Shown: positions 43,651-57,098, numbered from the stretch's first letter. The stretch is 64,000 nt of DNA from Marimonas arenosa (GCF_030848945.1 NZ_JANHAX010000001.1:744001-808000), one strand, 5' to 3'. A program made the numbers and translations. Notes: generated by a model from the letters alone, not told the origin.

Positions 43651-44310
43651 ATGACCTGGCTCGAAACCGCGCCCGCGCTTGACGCGCTTGAACCTCGCGC
43701 CCGCGCCCAAATGGGCGCGCTGAAGCCGGTGAACCTGCCCGCAGGGGCCGTGCTGTTCCACCCCGGCGACTCGGTCAAGGGCTACGCGATCGTGCTCACC
43801 GGCCGGGTTGACGTCTCGCTCACCGGCACCACGGGCCGGGAAATGCTGCTCTATTCCGTGGTGCCCGGCCAAAGCTGCATCCAGTCCACCCTCGGCCTGC
43901 TGGGCGGCGGCGACTACACCGCCGAGGCCGTGACCCAGGGCGAAACCGAGCTCGTCCTGCTGCCGCGTGCGCTGTTTCTCGATCTGGTCGACAGTTCTCC
44001 GGCGTTCCGTGCCGTGGTCTTTCGCGCCTTTGCCGACCGCATGCAGAACATGATGCAACTGGTTGAAAAAGTGGCTTTCCAGCGCGTCGAGTGCCGTCTG
44101 GCCGACCAACTTCTCACACTTACCGAGGCCGCCGACGGCCCGATCCGGATCACCCAGGCCGAACTGGCGACCAAGGTTGGCACCGCCCGCGAAGTGATCT
44201 CGCGCCGGCTCGACGCCTGGGCGCGGCGCGGGGTGGTTCAAACTGGCCGCGGGACCATCACGATCACAGACGCACAGGCCCTGCGCGAGATTGCACAAGA
44301 CGTAATGTGA
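43651..44310 (+). CDS. Crp/Fnr family regulator
   Basis: A 219-aa protein with an N-terminal cyclic-nucleotide-type beta barrel (about 20-125: GAVLFHPGDSVKGYAIVLTGRVDV) and a C-terminal HTH (RITQAELATKVGTAREVISRRLDAWARRGVV). The N-terminus lacks the cysteine cluster of Fnr, so it is not an iron-sulfur oxygen sensor. The next gene, 78 bp downstream on the same strand, encodes a DUF2892 membrane protein. This pair is often linked to sulfur or redox stress genes, and a rhodanese gene is 4 kb further on. Confidence 0.88.
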   Translation: MTWLETAPALDALEPRARAQMGALKPVNLPAGAVLFHPGDSVKGYAIVLTGRVDVSLTGTTGREMLLYSVVPGQSCIQSTLGLLGGGDYTAEAVTQGETELVLLPRALFLDLVDSSPAFRAVVFRAFADRMQNMMQLVEKVAFQRVECRLADQLLTLTEAADGPIRITQAELATKVGTAREVISRRLDAWARRGVVQTGRGTITITDAQALREIAQDVM

Positions 44311-44388
44311 CCCAGTCACAGACACCCGGCCCGGCGATTTGATACTGTTCTGTCAGTGTTTCGAACCGGACGAAAAAAGGAGACTGAA

Positions 44389-44580
44389 ATGACCAAGAAT
44401 GTCGGCGGACTCGACCGTATCCTTCGCATCGTAATCGGCGCGCTGCTGATCGTCGGCGCGCTCATGGGCTATGGCTGGTGGATGTGGATCGGCATCGTGC
44501 CGCTGGCCACCGGCCTGATCGGCTGGTGCCCGCCCTACGCGCTTTTGGGAATCAACACCTGCGCGATGAAGAAGAACTGA
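44389..44580 (+). CDS. DUF2892 (YgaP-like) small membrane protein
   Basis: A 63-aa protein from ATG 44389 with AAGGAG upstream. It has the family signature MTKNVGGLDRILRIVIGALLIVGAL, two membrane helices and a C-terminal GWCPPYALLGINTC. In some bacteria this domain is fused to a rhodanese. Here a separate rhodanese lies at 48565. It is likely controlled by the Crp/Fnr regulator just upstream. Confidence 0.88.
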   Translation: MTKNVGGLDRILRIVIGALLIVGALMGYGWWMWIGIVPLATGLIGWCPPYALLGINTCAMKKN

Positions 44581-44601
44581 CGCTCTGTCGGCGGGCCGGT
44601 G

Positions 44602-45501
44602 CTATCTGGCCCGCTCCACCACCTCGCGAATGTCATCGGCGCGGTCGCGCACCATGCGCCGGCCCTCGTCGATCGCTTCGCCGGCACGGTGCAATTCCAG
44701 CACCGTCATCGTATTCATCAGATCCGCGTCGAGCAGGATATGCGGCGGATCGGCAGCTTGGCGCGCCTGGCGCATGAAATCGGTCATGATGTCGATTGCG
44801 GTCGAAACCACGTCGACATAGTTCGGCGGCATCGCCTCGGATTTCTTGTCCACCAGGTAAGACCGCACGGGGTCCGGCAGGTATTTGGTCAGCCCCGGAT
44901 CGTCGAGAAAATCCCAGATCCCCCCGCTCCGCTCCTTTTCGCGCCACAGATCGTGGCCAGGCTTGGCGTTCGGGTTGACGGCAATCGTCCGGTCCGCCCC
45001 CAGGGCGCGGCAGGCCGAACACGGCACCGGATTGGTCACCCCGCCGTCCAGCAGCCACTTGCCGTCCTTGCGCGCCGGGCTGAACACGCCCGGGATGGAA
45101 ATCGACCCGCGGATCGCCCGGAACAGGTCGCCGTCCTGAATCCAGACCTCGCGTCCGCTGGCCATGTCCGTGGCCACCACGATCAGTGGCCTTTTCAGCG
45201 CGTTGAAACGCTCGGGCACGTCAAGATCACGCAGCACGTCGCGGATCGCCGCCCCCTGCACCAATCCCCCGCCCGCCAGGCGCAAATCGACATAGGTCAG
45301 AAACTTCTGCAGGCTCAGTGATCGCGCCCAGTCTTCCAGCGCGTCCAGCCGGTCGGCCGCCCAGGCTGCGCCCACCAATGCCCCCATCGAACAACCGGCC
45401 ACGACATCGGGCGCGATGCCCATGTCCCGCAGCTCCTGCAGCACGCCGATGTGGCACCAGCCGCGGGCCCCGCCCGAGCCAAGCGCCAACCCGAGCCGCA
45501 C
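44602..45501 (-). CDS. Patatin-like phospholipase
   Basis: A 299-aa lipid acyl hydrolase with the Ser-Asp dyad. The oxyanion loop is GSGGARG (8-14), nucleophile S38 lies in GCSMG, and D152 lies in LDGGV. The RssA/YchK-type length and order fit. The start is GTG 45499-45501, with GGAG 7 bases upstream inside the end of uvrA (4-bp gap), so it is coupled to uvrA. There is no signal peptide, so it acts in the cytoplasm or at the inner membrane. The C-terminal part after residue 180 is less conserved. Confidence 0.9.
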   Translation of the reverse strand: MRLGLALGSGGARGWCHIGVLQELRDMGIAPDVVAGCSMGALVGAAWAADRLDALEDWARSLSLQKFLTYVDLRLAGGGLVQGAAIRDVLRDLDVPERFNALKRPLIVVATDMASGREVWIQDGDLFRAIRGSISIPGVFSPARKDGKWLLDGGVTNPVPCSACRALGADRTIAVNPNAKPGHDLWREKERSGGIWDFLDDPGLTKYLPDPVRSYLVDKKSEAMPPNYVDVVSTAIDIMTDFMRQARQAADPPHILLDADLMNTMTVLELHRAGEAIDEGRRMVRDRADDIREVVERAR

Positions 45502-45505
45502 CGCC

Positions 45506-48367
<2,862 letters not shown>

Positions 48368-48431
48368 GTCAAACCCCCGAGACTCTGCTCAGAGATAGTT
48401 CACTCCTTCCGATCTTCCAACCACAATTTGC

Positions 48432-48446
48432 GAACGAAGCAGGAAC
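48432..48446. promoter_or_regulatory. LexA (SOS) box upstream of uvrA
   Basis: GAAC (48432-48435), seven bases, GAAC (48443-48446): on the minus strand this is GTTC-N7-GTTC, the alphaproteobacterial LexA site. It lies 65-79 bp before the uvrA ATG, where a promoter is expected. Confidence 0.8.
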
Positions 48447-48564
48447 ATTCATGCGGCAACGCAGCATTCTTCATCACGGATCTTCACATTCAAAAGGCCG
48501 AATGCTATATCTGGCTCAAGCGGCAGGAGTGCCGGACTGGAAACGCGATCAAAGAGGCTAATCA

Positions 48565-48927
48565 ATGTTTGGATTCTTCATGGGCGGCGGTGTGCCGCGT
48601 ATTGCGCCCGACGAGGCTGTGAAGGGTGCACAGGACGGCTCGGTCACCGTGATCGATGTGCGCGAGATGGGCGAAGTGGCTGCCACCGGCAAGGCCACCG
48701 GCGCCAAGCACATCCCGATGATGCAGCTGCAATGGAAATGCGACCCGCGCCATCCCGAATATGACAAGAGCCTCGACCCGGAAAAGACCGTCGTGGTCTA
48801 CTGCGCCACCGGCGCCCGCTCGATGCAGGCCGGCACCTTGCTGACCCGGATGGGCTACAAGGACGTGCGCAACCTCGGCGGCCTGCACGATTGGGTGCGC
48901 GGCGGCGGCGCTACCGAACGCGCCTGA
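48565..48927 (+). CDS. Rhodanese-like protein
   Basis: A 120-aa single-domain sulfurtransferase. The active-site loop is C80 in YCATGARS, and the fold blocks VTVIDVREMGEVAATG and YKDVRNLGGLHDWVRGGG are standard. It starts at ATG 48565 (AAAGAGG upstream). The N-terminal Gly/Phe-rich MFGFFMGGGVP is short and not a signal peptide. It is divergent from uvrA. Possible substrates include thiosulfate or persulfides. A terminator follows 25 bp after the stop. Confidence 0.9.
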   Translation: MFGFFMGGGVPRIAPDEAVKGAQDGSVTVIDVREMGEVAATGKATGAKHIPMMQLQWKCDPRHPEYDKSLDPEKTVVVYCATGARSMQAGTLLTRMGYKDVRNLGGLHDWVRGGGATERA

Positions 48928-48952
48928 AACCTCCCCCCTTCTGACAAACAAC

Positions 48953-48985
48953 AGGCCCCGGGCATCGCTCCGGGGCCTTTGCTTT
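48953..48985 (+). terminator. Terminator after the rhodanese gene
   Basis: AGGCCCCGG / CCGGGGCCT (48953-48961 with 48970-48978) is followed by TTGCTTT. Confidence 0.85.
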
Positions 48986-49054
48986 CTGGTCTGGTGTGGT
49001 TCCGGGACGGCCCCGAAACAGCGGCGCGTTTTCCGGCGACGTCAGCGCTGCGGC

Positions 49055-50449
49055 TCAAAAATGGATCGCCCGGCCATAGGCGTCCAGAACGCTCTCATGC
49101 ATCATCTCCGACAGCGTCGGATGCGGGAAGACCGTGTGCATCAGTTCTTCCTCGGTAGTCTCCAGCGTCCGCCCCACGACATAGCCCTGGATCATCTCGG
49201 TCACTTCCGCGCCCACCATATGCGCCCCCAGAAGCTCGCCGGTCTTGGCGTCGAATACCGTCTTCACCATGCCTTCCGGCTCGCCTAGGGCAATCGCCTT
49301 GCCGTTGCCGATGAACGGGAACCGCCCGACCTTGACCTCGTATCCCAATTCTTTCGCCTTGGCTTCGCTGTAGCCAACCGAGGCCACCTGCGGGTGGCAA
49401 TACGTGCAGCCGGCGATGGCCTCGGGACGGACGGGATGAACCTTTTGCCCGGCGATCATCTCGGCCACCATTACCCCCTCGTGGCTTGCCTTGTGCGCCA
49501 GCCACGGCGCGCCGGCGATATCGCCGATGGCAAAGACCCCCTCGACACCGGTGCGGCAGTATTCGTCGACCACGACATGGGTGCGGTCGATTTTCACCCC
49601 GGCCTCCTCAAGGCCGAGGTTCTCTACGTTGCCGACGATGCCAACGGCGGAAATCACCGTGTCGAAATCGTGCTTCTCGACCTTGCCACCGGCCTCGATA
49701 TGCGCCGTCACCTTGCCTTTGGACCGATCCAGTTGCTTGACCATGGCCTTTTCCATGATCGTCATGCCCTGCTTCTCGAACTGCTTCCTGGCAAAGGCGG
49801 AAATCTCGGCATCCTCCACCGGCAGGATCCGCTCCATCACCTCGACCACCGTCGTTTCGGCGCCCAAGGTGTTGTAAAAGCTGGCAAACTCGATTCCGAT
49901 TGCGCCCGAGCCGATGACCAGCAGCTTCTTCGGCATCCGTGGCGGCATCAGGGCATGGCGATAGGTCCAGACCAGGTCGCCGTCCGCCTCCAGCCCCGGC
50001 AACTCCCGCGCCCGCGCGCCAGTGGCCAGCACGACATTCTTGCCGCTCAGGGTCTCGTCGCCCTTTTCGGTTGTCACCACGACCTTGCCCGGGCCTGCCA
50101 GTTTCGCCTCCCCCATGATCGCGGTCACCTTGTTCTTTTTCAGAAGGTGTCCGACCCCGCCATTGAGCTGTTTCGATACCGCCCGCGAGCGTTTCACCAC
50201 CGCATCGAGATCATAGCCGATCTTGTCAGCCGAGAGTCCGAACTCCTTGGCCCGGTGCATCAGGTGGAAGACTTCCGCGGACCTCAGCAGCGCCTTGGTC
50301 GGGATGCAGCCCCAGTTCAGGCAGATCCCCCCCATATGCTCGCGCTCGACAATCGCGACCTTCAACCCCAACTGGGCGCCGCGGATTGCCGCCACATAGC
50401 CGCCGGGTCCCGCCCCGATCACGATCATGTCGAATGTGCTGTCAGCCAT
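49055..50449 (-). CDS. lpdA: Dihydrolipoyl dehydrogenase
   Basis: A 464-aa FAD disulfide reductase, the E3 of 2-oxoacid dehydrogenase complexes. The FAD motif is IGAGPGGYVAA (11-21), redox disulfide C43/C48 lies in GICLNWGCIPTKAL, and the NAD motif is IGSGAIGIEFASF. The C-terminal catalytic region is HTVFPHPTLSEMMHE. It is not beside any E1 or E2 gene here, so it may be the shared or a second E3. A near-perfect palindrome lies 23-40 bp upstream of the start. Confidence 0.95.
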   Translation of the reverse strand: MADSTFDMIVIGAGPGGYVAAIRGAQLGLKVAIVEREHMGGICLNWGCIPTKALLRSAEVFHLMHRAKEFGLSADKIGYDLDAVVKRSRAVSKQLNGGVGHLLKKNKVTAIMGEAKLAGPGKVVVTTEKGDETLSGKNVVLATGARARELPGLEADGDLVWTYRHALMPPRMPKKLLVIGSGAIGIEFASFYNTLGAETTVVEVMERILPVEDAEISAFARKQFEKQGMTIMEKAMVKQLDRSKGKVTAHIEAGGKVEKHDFDTVISAVGIVGNVENLGLEEAGVKIDRTHVVVDEYCRTGVEGVFAIGDIAGAPWLAHKASHEGVMVAEMIAGQKVHPVRPEAIAGCTYCHPQVASVGYSEAKAKELGYEVKVGRFPFIGNGKAIALGEPEGMVKTVFDAKTGELLGAHMVGAEVTEMIQGYVVGRTLETTEEELMHTVFPHPTLSEMMHESVLDAYGRAIHF

Positions 50450-50471
50450 GGCGCGTCTCCGATTCCAAAAT

Positions 50472-50489
50472 TAGTTTGATATTAAACTA
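50472..50489. promoter_or_regulatory. Palindrome upstream of lpdA
   Basis: TAGTTTGATATTAAACTA is palindromic at 16 of 18 positions. It is AT-rich against a GC-rich background and lies 23-40 bp before the lpdA ATG. The length and symmetry suit a dimeric repressor of the MarR type. Confidence 0.45.
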
Positions 50490-50574
50490 CTTCTATCCGT
50501 GCCGCAATGCAGCAGAAGACGGCCCACGCCCGTCCGGACGTGCGCGGCCCAAATGCCTGAAATCCTGCCTTTTT

Positions 50575-51153
50575 TCAGCCGGCGGCCTGAAGCTGGCGCA
50601 TGGTTTCGCCATAGCCGCCCGAACTGACGAACTCGGTTTCCGGCTCGGTCGTGCGCCGGTCCAGCGCGTCGTTGCGATAGGGGAAGCGACCGAACTGGCG
50701 GATGATCTCGCGATGTACCTTGGCATGCAGCAGGTTGCCCGCGCCCGACTCGGGCATCCGCTCCTTCATCAGCCGCACACAGCGCTCCTGGTCGCACAGG
50801 TTTTCGGAATGCATCATCGGCAGATAGAAGAACTGCCGCGCCGGTTCGTCGATCTTCAGATCCCAGCCCTTGTGGATCGCCGCCTTGGCCGTGGCCAGAG
50901 CGATTCGATCGCTGGAATACGCCTTGGCGTCGCCGCGGAACATGTTGCGCGGAAACTGGTCGAGCAGGATGATATAAGCCAGAGTCCCACTGGGATAGGT
51001 CAGCCACAGCGAATAAGCCCCTTCGCAGGCCGCTTCCCATGTTTTCAGAAATTTCTTGCGGATCTTCGCGTCCAGCGTTTCGGAGCTGGCGTACCAGCCC
51101 TCCGGGCCCACCTCATCGAGCCAGAAACGCAATATCTCATCCGGACCAGACAT
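50575..51153 (-). CDS. DUF924 family protein
   Basis: A 192-aa all-helical protein. The blocks ILRFWLDEVGPEGWY, ILLDQFPRNMFRGDAKAYSSDRIAL, FFYLPMMHSENLCDQERCV and HREIIRQFGRFPYRNDALDR define DUF924. This TPR-like fold has no established function. I start at ATG 51151-51153 with GGAGG upstream, not at the 14-residue-longer frame. The 102-bp upstream gap is AT-rich and contains the dyad ATGTCG / CGACAT (51238-51254) at the end of the MFS gene. Confidence 0.85.
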   Translation of the reverse strand: MSGPDEILRFWLDEVGPEGWYASSETLDAKIRKKFLKTWEAACEGAYSLWLTYPSGTLAYIILLDQFPRNMFRGDAKAYSSDRIALATAKAAIHKGWDLKIDEPARQFFYLPMMHSENLCDQERCVRLMKERMPESGAGNLLHAKVHREIIRQFGRFPYRNDALDRRTTEPETEFVSSGGYGETMRQLQAAG

Positions 51154-51255
51154 CGGGTTAACCTCCTCACCCTGTTCGACCCCCGGGATTTCCAAAAACG
51201 TTACACATCTTTTTTCGAGAATGAATAGTAAAATATTATGTCGATATGCGACATT

Positions 51256-52509
51256 TTATGACTCTGCTGCATTTTCGTGCTCTTCCGCATCCTCCTCGAA
51301 CGCCAGTTCCACCCCGAGCGGGGACGTCGACATCGTCACCGGGGTAAAGCCGCCGGTCTCGTCCACCCCTGGCGAAGCGCGCTGCGTCATCCGCCAGGCG
51401 GCATAGCCCGCAGTGGCCAGCAGCAGCAGCCCGAGGAACAGGAAATAGCCCGGCGGTCCGAAGATCCCCATGCACCAGCCGGTGATCACCGGTCCGGCAA
51501 TGGCGCCCAACCCGTTGACGAAGACCAGCCCGCCCGACACCGCCGCCATGTTCTCGGTGTCGACGAAATCGTTGGTATAGGCGATCAGCAGCGAATAGAG
51601 CGGGTTCGACGCCCCACCGATCACGAACGCCGCCGCCAGCAGCAGCGCGAACACCCCGCCGCCGACCATCGCCAGCGCCGCGCCGATCCCACCCAGCAGG
51701 GCCACGGCGAAGATCAGCACCCGCCGGTCCATGCGGTCGGAAAACCAGCCCAGCGGATATTGCATCACCGTCGCGCCGACATAGAACGACGCGACGAACA
51801 GCGAAATCTGCGCCAGGCTCAGCCCGGCCTCGGCGCCATAGACCGCGCCCATACCGAACTGCGCCGAGAACACCGAGCCCAGCAGGAACATGCCCACCAC
51901 CCCCAGCGGCGAGACATGGTAGAGCTCGCGCAGGCTCATCGGTCGCGAGGTCTCGAAGGCCGGTGTCGGCGAGATCGACAGCAGAATCGGTGCGAACGAG
52001 ATCGACACCAGCACCGAGGGAATAACGAACAGGATGAACCCGGCCGGATCGGCCACCAGCAGCAGGCCCTGGGCGGCGATGATCCCCACCATCTGCACGA
52101 TCATGTACAGCGACAGCGACTTGCCGCGGGTGTCGTTGGTGGCGGCGTTGTTGAGCCAGCTTTCGGCGGTGACATAGACCCCTGAAAAACAAAACCCGAT
52201 CACCACCCGCAGAAACGCCCAGACCCAGGGGTTGGCCCAGGTGGCATAAAGCACCAGTACCGCCGAGATGAACGAGGCCAGCGCCGCAAAGACCCGCACA
52301 TGCCCCACCCGGCGGATCATCCCCGGCGCCATGCGCGATCCGCCAAGGAAACCCACGAAATAGGCCGACATCACGATCGACATTTCCCAGGTCGAAAACC
52401 CTTCCAGACCTCCGCGCACGCCCAGAAGCGTGCCCTGAAGGCCATTGCCGACCTGCAAGAGCATCATCCCCAGAAGCAGGGACCAGCTGGCGGACAACAC
52501 CTGGAACAT
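51256..52509 (-). CDS. MFS transporter
   Basis: A 417-aa major facilitator with about twelve hydrophobic segments. The first loop motif is near GGSRMAPGMIRRVGHVR (residues about 56-72), and WFSDRMDRR is the equivalent second-half loop. A Glu-rich cytosolic tail follows (ELAFEEDAEEHENAAES). It resembles the YcaD-type transporters of unknown substrate. It lies about 100 bp upstream of the DUF924 gene and 82 bp downstream of queA on the same strand. Confidence 0.87.
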   Translation of the reverse strand: MFQVLSASWSLLLGMMLLQVGNGLQGTLLGVRGGLEGFSTWEMSIVMSAYFVGFLGGSRMAPGMIRRVGHVRVFAALASFISAVLVLYATWANPWVWAFLRVVIGFCFSGVYVTAESWLNNAATNDTRGKSLSLYMIVQMVGIIAAQGLLLVADPAGFILFVIPSVLVSISFAPILLSISPTPAFETSRPMSLRELYHVSPLGVVGMFLLGSVFSAQFGMGAVYGAEAGLSLAQISLFVASFYVGATVMQYPLGWFSDRMDRRVLIFAVALLGGIGAALAMVGGGVFALLLAAAFVIGGASNPLYSLLIAYTNDFVDTENMAAVSGGLVFVNGLGAIAGPVITGWCMGIFGPPGYFLFLGLLLLATAGYAAWRMTQRASPGVDETGGFTPVTMSTSPLGVELAFEEDAEEHENAAES

Positions 52510-52591
52510 GCGCCTCTCCTTGGCCTCGGCCTAGTCGGCCTGCGGCGGCTTTTCAGGTTTCAATACGACTCATGGCGTCGCGTTTCAGCCC

Positions 52592-53665
52592 TTAGGCCGT
52601 TTTTTCCGGGATGAGCAAGGACGCATCGCCATATGAGAAGAAGCGGTAGCCATTTTTAATGGCATGATCGTAGATCCGCAGCATCCGCTCGCGCCCCATC
52701 AAGGCCGAGACCAGCATCAGCAAGGTCGATTTCGGCAGGTGGAAATTGGTCATCAGCGCGTCGGTCACTTTGAATTCGAAACCAGGATAGATGAAAATGT
52801 CGGTCTCGCCCCGCCACGGCGCGATCTGCCCGGTTGCGCGCGCCGCCGTCTCGATCAGTCGCAGCGCCGTGGTGCCGACCGGAATAACCCGCCCGCCCGC
52901 CGCCTTGGTGGCGGCGATCTCGGCCGCGGCGGCGTCGCTCACCTCGCCCCATTCGGCATGCATCCGGTGGCTGGCCACGTCTTCGACCTTGACCGGCAGG
53001 AAGGTGCCCGCCCCGACATGCAGCGTAACATGGGTGAAGGCGATGCCCTTGCCTCGCAGGCTCTGCAGCAGGGCCGCGTCGAAATGCAGGCTGGCGGTGG
53101 GCGCGGCAACGGCGCCGGGACGGCGGGCCCATACGGTCTGGTAGTCCTCGCGATCCTGCGCATCGGCCTTGCGCCTGGCCTCGATATAGGGCGGCAGCGG
53201 CATCGCCCCGGCCGCGTTCAGGGCGGCCTCGAACGCCGCCCCTTCCAGGTTGAACACCAGCACCGCCTGGCCCTCGGCCTTCTCCTCGCACACCGCCGAC
53301 AGCCCGGCACCGAACACGATCCGCTCGCCTTCCCGAACCTTGCGCAACGGCTTCAGCAGCGCCGCCCAGCGCACCCCACCGGTGCCACCCGCCCGCGGCT
53401 CCAGCAGTGTCGCTTCGATCTGGCTCCGGGTGTCGCCGGTGTCGCCGGTCCGCACCCGTTCGCCGCTCAGCCGGGCGGGGATCACCCGTGTATCATTCAG
53501 CACCAAGCGGTCACCTGGGCGCAGCCAGTTGCCCAGATCGCGGACATGCGCGTCGGTGATCCGGTCGCCCTCGGCCACCAGCAGCCGCGCCGACGATCGC
53601 GGGCTGGCGGGCCGGGTGGCAATCAGCCGCTCGGGCAGGTCGAAGTCGAAATCGGAAAGCTTCAT
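52592..53665 (-). CDS. queA: S-adenosylmethionine:tRNA ribosyltransferase-isomerase
   Basis: A 357-aa enzyme that builds epoxyqueuosine in tRNA wobble position 34 using SAM. It has the N-terminal [12 protein letters not shown], then [52 protein letters not shown] and the C-terminal [24 protein letters not shown]. The length is typical. The gene is 25 bp downstream of the large AsmA-type gene on the same strand, so they may share a transcript. Confidence 0.95.
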   Translation of the reverse strand: MKLSDFDFDLPERLIATRPASPRSSARLLVAEGDRITDAHVRDLGNWLRPGDRLVLNDTRVIPARLSGERVRTGDTGDTRSQIEATLLEPRAGGTGGVRWAALLKPLRKVREGERIVFGAGLSAVCEEKAEGQAVLVFNLEGAAFEAALNAAGAMPLPPYIEARRKADAQDREDYQTVWARRPGAVAAPTASLHFDAALLQSLRGKGIAFTHVTLHVGAGTFLPVKVEDVASHRMHAEWGEVSDAAAAEIAATKAAGGRVIPVGTTALRLIETAARATGQIAPWRGETDIFIYPGFEFKVTDALMTNFHLPKSTLLMLVSALMGRERMLRIYDHAIKNGYRFFSYGDASLLIPEKTA

Positions 53666-53690
53666 CGGCGGCTCTTCGGTGTCGGCGTCT

Positions 53691-56600
53691 TCATTGCGTG
53701 AGCTTGGGGGGCGGGCGGCGGAAAATCTCGCGGAACAAGCCCGGCGTCAACAGCGAAAGCGGGTTGACGCTGACCCGGGGATTTTCAGCGGTGCCCCGCA
53801 GCGTGTAGTTAAACCCGATCAGGCCTTCGCCCTTGCGGGTCAGCACTGCGCCGACCGCGTTCACCAGATAGAACGGTGACACCACGCCCTGCATGTTCAT
53901 GGCGCCGGTCTCGAGATCGTAATAACCGTCCATCGATATTCCCATCGACGCACCGACCGCGCTCGATCGCGCGATGATCGCCTGTTTCGGCGTCAACCGA
54001 AACCGCGCATCGACTTCGCCGAACAAGATGCCACTGCCGGTCAGCTGCTCCAGCAGCCCTACCACCGAGATCGCGTTGAGCAGCGCCGCCATGGCGGGCG
54101 CGTTGCGCAGCCAGACATTTTTGGCGGTCAGTTGGCCTTCGTAGACGCCTTTGCCTTTGCCCGGCGCCAGAACCAGCTTCAGGCTGCCGCCCCGCGCATT
54201 GGGGAACAGCCCGGCCGATTTGAACACCCCGCCGGCCCGGTCCGAGGTGATCTCGAAGGCGCTGCGACCGTTCTGCGGCACCACCCGTCCCTCGACCGGC
54301 GCGCCGCCATTCACCAGCGCCGAAAACCGGCCGTCCATGCCCCGCGCGGTGGTGAAATTGCCCTTGAACCGGGTCAGCGAGATGCCCTCACTGATTTTCA
54401 GCAGGTCCAGCGTCACATTCATCGGTCCGCCGCCCTGCGTGCCGCCCGAGCCCGTACCCTCGCCGATCTCGGTCTTGCTCAGATCGACCGTGCCGCCCGA
54501 GACCACCACTTCGGGCGCCTCTCCCACGCCGCGCCCCACCAGCGTGACCGGCGCGTCAAGCCAATTGCCGGCCCGCAGCCGGTCAAAGCGGGCGGCGATG
54601 AACCGGCCGCCCGGCCCCAGATCGATCCGGCCGGTGGTGCGCAACCCCGGCGCGGTCAGCGCCAGGCGGCTGACCTCGACCGGATCGCCGAGCCGGCCTG
54701 CCACCTCGAGCGTGCCGCGGGTTTTCTCGGCGATCGCCCAGCCGATCTGCGGCACCCGCAGCGCCAGCCCCGCCAGATCCGAGCTCAGCGTGAACGCCGG
54801 ACGCTCACCGCGGCGGAGGTCGATACCGAGCGTGCCGCGGGTGCTGCCCGAAACGCTGCCCTTCGGTAATCCGAGACGGAATTCCTCGACGAAGCGCTGC
54901 GACAGTTCGACTGTGCCATCGATGCGCGAGCGCCCGCTGCGCTCCTTGCCCAGCGGCGCGACAAAGACCCCCTCGACCGGCACCTGCCCCAGCCGGCCGG
55001 CCCCCGAAATGCGCAGCTCGGTCGGATCCGCGAATGCCTCCAGGCTGGCCGCCGCCAGCACCCGGCCGGGAACCAGAGTCTCGCTGCGCACATTGCTCAG
55101 CGCGGCACGCGCCTCGAACCGCACCTCCTCGGCCGGCAAGTCCTTCTTCAGCAGGAAATCAGCCCGTCCGTTCACCTCGGCGATGCCGTCGGCCAGGGTC
55201 ACCGTCTGCCCGGCCTTGGAAATGAAACGGAACGGCTCGCGGTCCAGCAGCGACAGCGCCGCGGTGATCGTCGAGCGGCTTTTCAGTTCGGTGAAGGCGG
55301 GGGCGAATTTCTCGCGCACGTCCGGAATCGAGAACACGGTGCCGCTGATATCGAGCGCCCCGCCCTGGTCGGCCTGCACCCGGCCCGCGTCGGCGATGAT
55401 GGTCAGTGTGTTCCGGAACAGGCTGGCATGGCCGCGCCCGCCGCGGATGGGCGGCATCGACTTCATGAACACCGTCTCGAGATCGCGGAACTCCCAGCCG
55501 AGATAGACGTCCGGCTTGGCGTCAGGTTCGGATTTCAACCCGAGCTGAACATTGGTCATCTCGCCGCCCAGCAGGTTGCGGTCGAGCCAGTCGCGGGTGC
55601 GCGGCACCACGCTTTCCGGCCAGAGCTGCAACAGCCGCTCCGGGTCGAGACGGTTGAGCCGTCCCGACAGGCTCAGATCCCAGCCCGTGGCCCGGGCATT
55701 GAGCGTCCCATCCAGCACCAGCCGCCGCGGCCCGTCGCGCAGCGTCAACTGCCCCAGCGCCAGCTCGAACGGGTCGAGCCGCAGCCGCATATCGGCGGTG
55801 GCGTCCGACAACCGGATCGGCTCAGCATACAGGTCCTGGGGGTTAGCGCTGATCTCGGTGACCCGCATCTGACCGGTGAACTCCTGCGGCAGCCCGTTCT
55901 TCATCGCCCCCATGACCACCCGGCCCTCGGCGCGCAGCTTGCCCCAGGCGCTGTCCACCGACAGCTCGTCGAACTGCATGCTCTGGCTGTAAGGGCTATA
56001 GGTAAAATAGCTGCGCGCCGAGCGGAACGGGATCGGCTTGGTCTCGTCGGTGGGCTGCAGCACGCCCTCGCCGATCTGCAGCGTGGCCGACAGCGGCCCC
56101 AACTGGCCGGTCTCGTCGGTCGATCCCCGCAGCGCCCCCGAGATCGGCGCGCGCAGCACGTCGAGCCACAACAGCGCTGCCGATTGCGCCGCGATATCCT
56201 CGGACGCGACATCGGCAAAACTGATCCCGAAGCCCGCTGCCGGCGAACCGATCCTGCTTTGATAGCTCATCTCCACAGTGGCCGCTGACGAGCCGCCGCT
56301 CAACAGCGCGAAATCACCGCGCAAGGCCAGGTCGTCACCGGTCCGGATCATGTCGATCCGTCCGCCGTCCACCGTCCAGGCCCGCTGCGCCCGGGCATCC
56401 TCGTAGCGCAGCGTCAGCCCGTCGGCCGACACCTGCCGCAACGCCGACAGGGCCGGCGTCACAAGCGCCCGGTCGGCCTCTTCGATCAGTTGTACGAAAC
56501 TCGCCGCCTCGCGTTGCGTCAGTCCGGTGTCGCCGAAACTCAGTTCGACCTCACCGGTCACGTCGCGCCGCAGCACCAGCTGCGCCCCGGTCAACCAGAT

Positions 56601-57098
56601 CCGCGCCGGCTGCAACTGGCCGCGTAAAAGCGGCCGCAGCGCCAGCGTGCCCTCGGCATCGGCCAGCGTCAGAAGCGGCCGTCCATCGGCGTCGTCGATC
56701 TTGATGTCATGCAGCTGCACCCGAGGGTGCCAACCCTCCTCGACCACCAGCGTCACCTGCCCCAGCCCGATCCGTACCGCCTCGAGCTGGCGGTTGACCT
56801 GGGCCTCGATGCGGTCGCGCAGCCACTCCGGCGCACTTAACGGCCGCCCGATCACCGCAAAACCGGCCACCGCAACCACCACCGCCACCACCGCCAGCGC
56901 CAGCAGCGCCACCAGCCCCACCCGCCGTCCGCGGCGGCGGGCTGATCGGTCCACGGCCGGCACCGCGTCGGCGGCCGCGCCGCCCTGGTCCGGATCGTCC
57001 GGGCCCGGCGCGTCCACGGCCGGCGCTGCGGCGTCATCGGCCATGGCTACCGCCTCGGCCGTCTCCGTACCGGAGCTATCCTGGGTGTTGTCGCTCAT
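53691..57098 (-). CDS. AsmA-like / YhdP-type envelope protein (1135 aa)
   Basis: A very large protein with an acidic, Ala/Asp-rich cytosolic N-terminus (1-50). One membrane helix (about 60-84, preceded by RRRGRR) follows, and then a roughly 1050-residue periplasmic part made of repeated beta strands. The C-terminal AsmA_2-like region ([58 protein letters not shown]) is the clearest family mark. Members are now regarded as bridge-like proteins that move phospholipids between the inner and outer membranes. That role here is by family only. Confidence 0.87.
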   Translation of the reverse strand: MSDNTQDSSGTETAEAVAMADDAAAPAVDAPGPDDPDQGGAAADAVPAVDRSARRRGRRVGLVALLALAVVAVVVAVAGFAVIGRPLSAPEWLRDRIEAQVNRQLEAVRIGLGQVTLVVEEGWHPRVQLHDIKIDDADGRPLLTLADAEGTLALRPLLRGQLQPARIWLTGAQLVLRRDVTGEVELSFGDTGLTQREAASFVQLIEEADRALVTPALSALRQVSADGLTLRYEDARAQRAWTVDGGRIDMIRTGDDLALRGDFALLSGGSSAATVEMSYQSRIGSPAAGFGISFADVASEDIAAQSAALLWLDVLRAPISGALRGSTDETGQLGPLSATLQIGEGVLQPTDETKPIPFRSARSYFTYSPYSQSMQFDELSVDSAWGKLRAEGRVVMGAMKNGLPQEFTGQMRVTEISANPQDLYAEPIRLSDATADMRLRLDPFELALGQLTLRDGPRRLVLDGTLNARATGWDLSLSGRLNRLDPERLLQLWPESVVPRTRDWLDRNLLGGEMTNVQLGLKSEPDAKPDVYLGWEFRDLETVFMKSMPPIRGGRGHASLFRNTLTIIADAGRVQADQGGALDISGTVFSIPDVREKFAPAFTELKSRSTITAALSLLDREPFRFISKAGQTVTLADGIAEVNGRADFLLKKDLPAEEVRFEARAALSNVRSETLVPGRVLAAASLEAFADPTELRISGAGRLGQVPVEGVFVAPLGKERSGRSRIDGTVELSQRFVEEFRLGLPKGSVSGSTRGTLGIDLRRGERPAFTLSSDLAGLALRVPQIGWAIAEKTRGTLEVAGRLGDPVEVSRLALTAPGLRTTGRIDLGPGGRFIAARFDRLRAGNWLDAPVTLVGRGVGEAPEVVVSGGTVDLSKTEIGEGTGSGGTQGGGPMNVTLDLLKISEGISLTRFKGNFTTARGMDGRFSALVNGGAPVEGRVVPQNGRSAFEITSDRAGGVFKSAGLFPNARGGSLKLVLAPGKGKGVYEGQLTAKNVWLRNAPAMAALLNAISVVGLLEQLTGSGILFGEVDARFRLTPKQAIIARSSAVGASMGISMDGYYDLETGAMNMQGVVSPFYLVNAVGAVLTRKGEGLIGFNYTLRGTAENPRVSVNPLSLLTPGLFREIFRRPPPKLTQ

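Noticed and set aside
49021-49050. Sequence with GCGTTTTCC resembling a hairpin unit of clusters 1 and 2
   Set aside because: Only one arm is present. No matching second arm with a 3-base spacer exists, so it is not counted as a unit.
53691-57098. Possibility that the 1135-aa AsmA-like frame is the shadow of plus-strand frames such as 54151-55506
   Set aside because: The minus frame is continuous, has a clear membrane helix and the AsmA-type C-terminus. The plus frames are Ser/Arg-rich without motifs.
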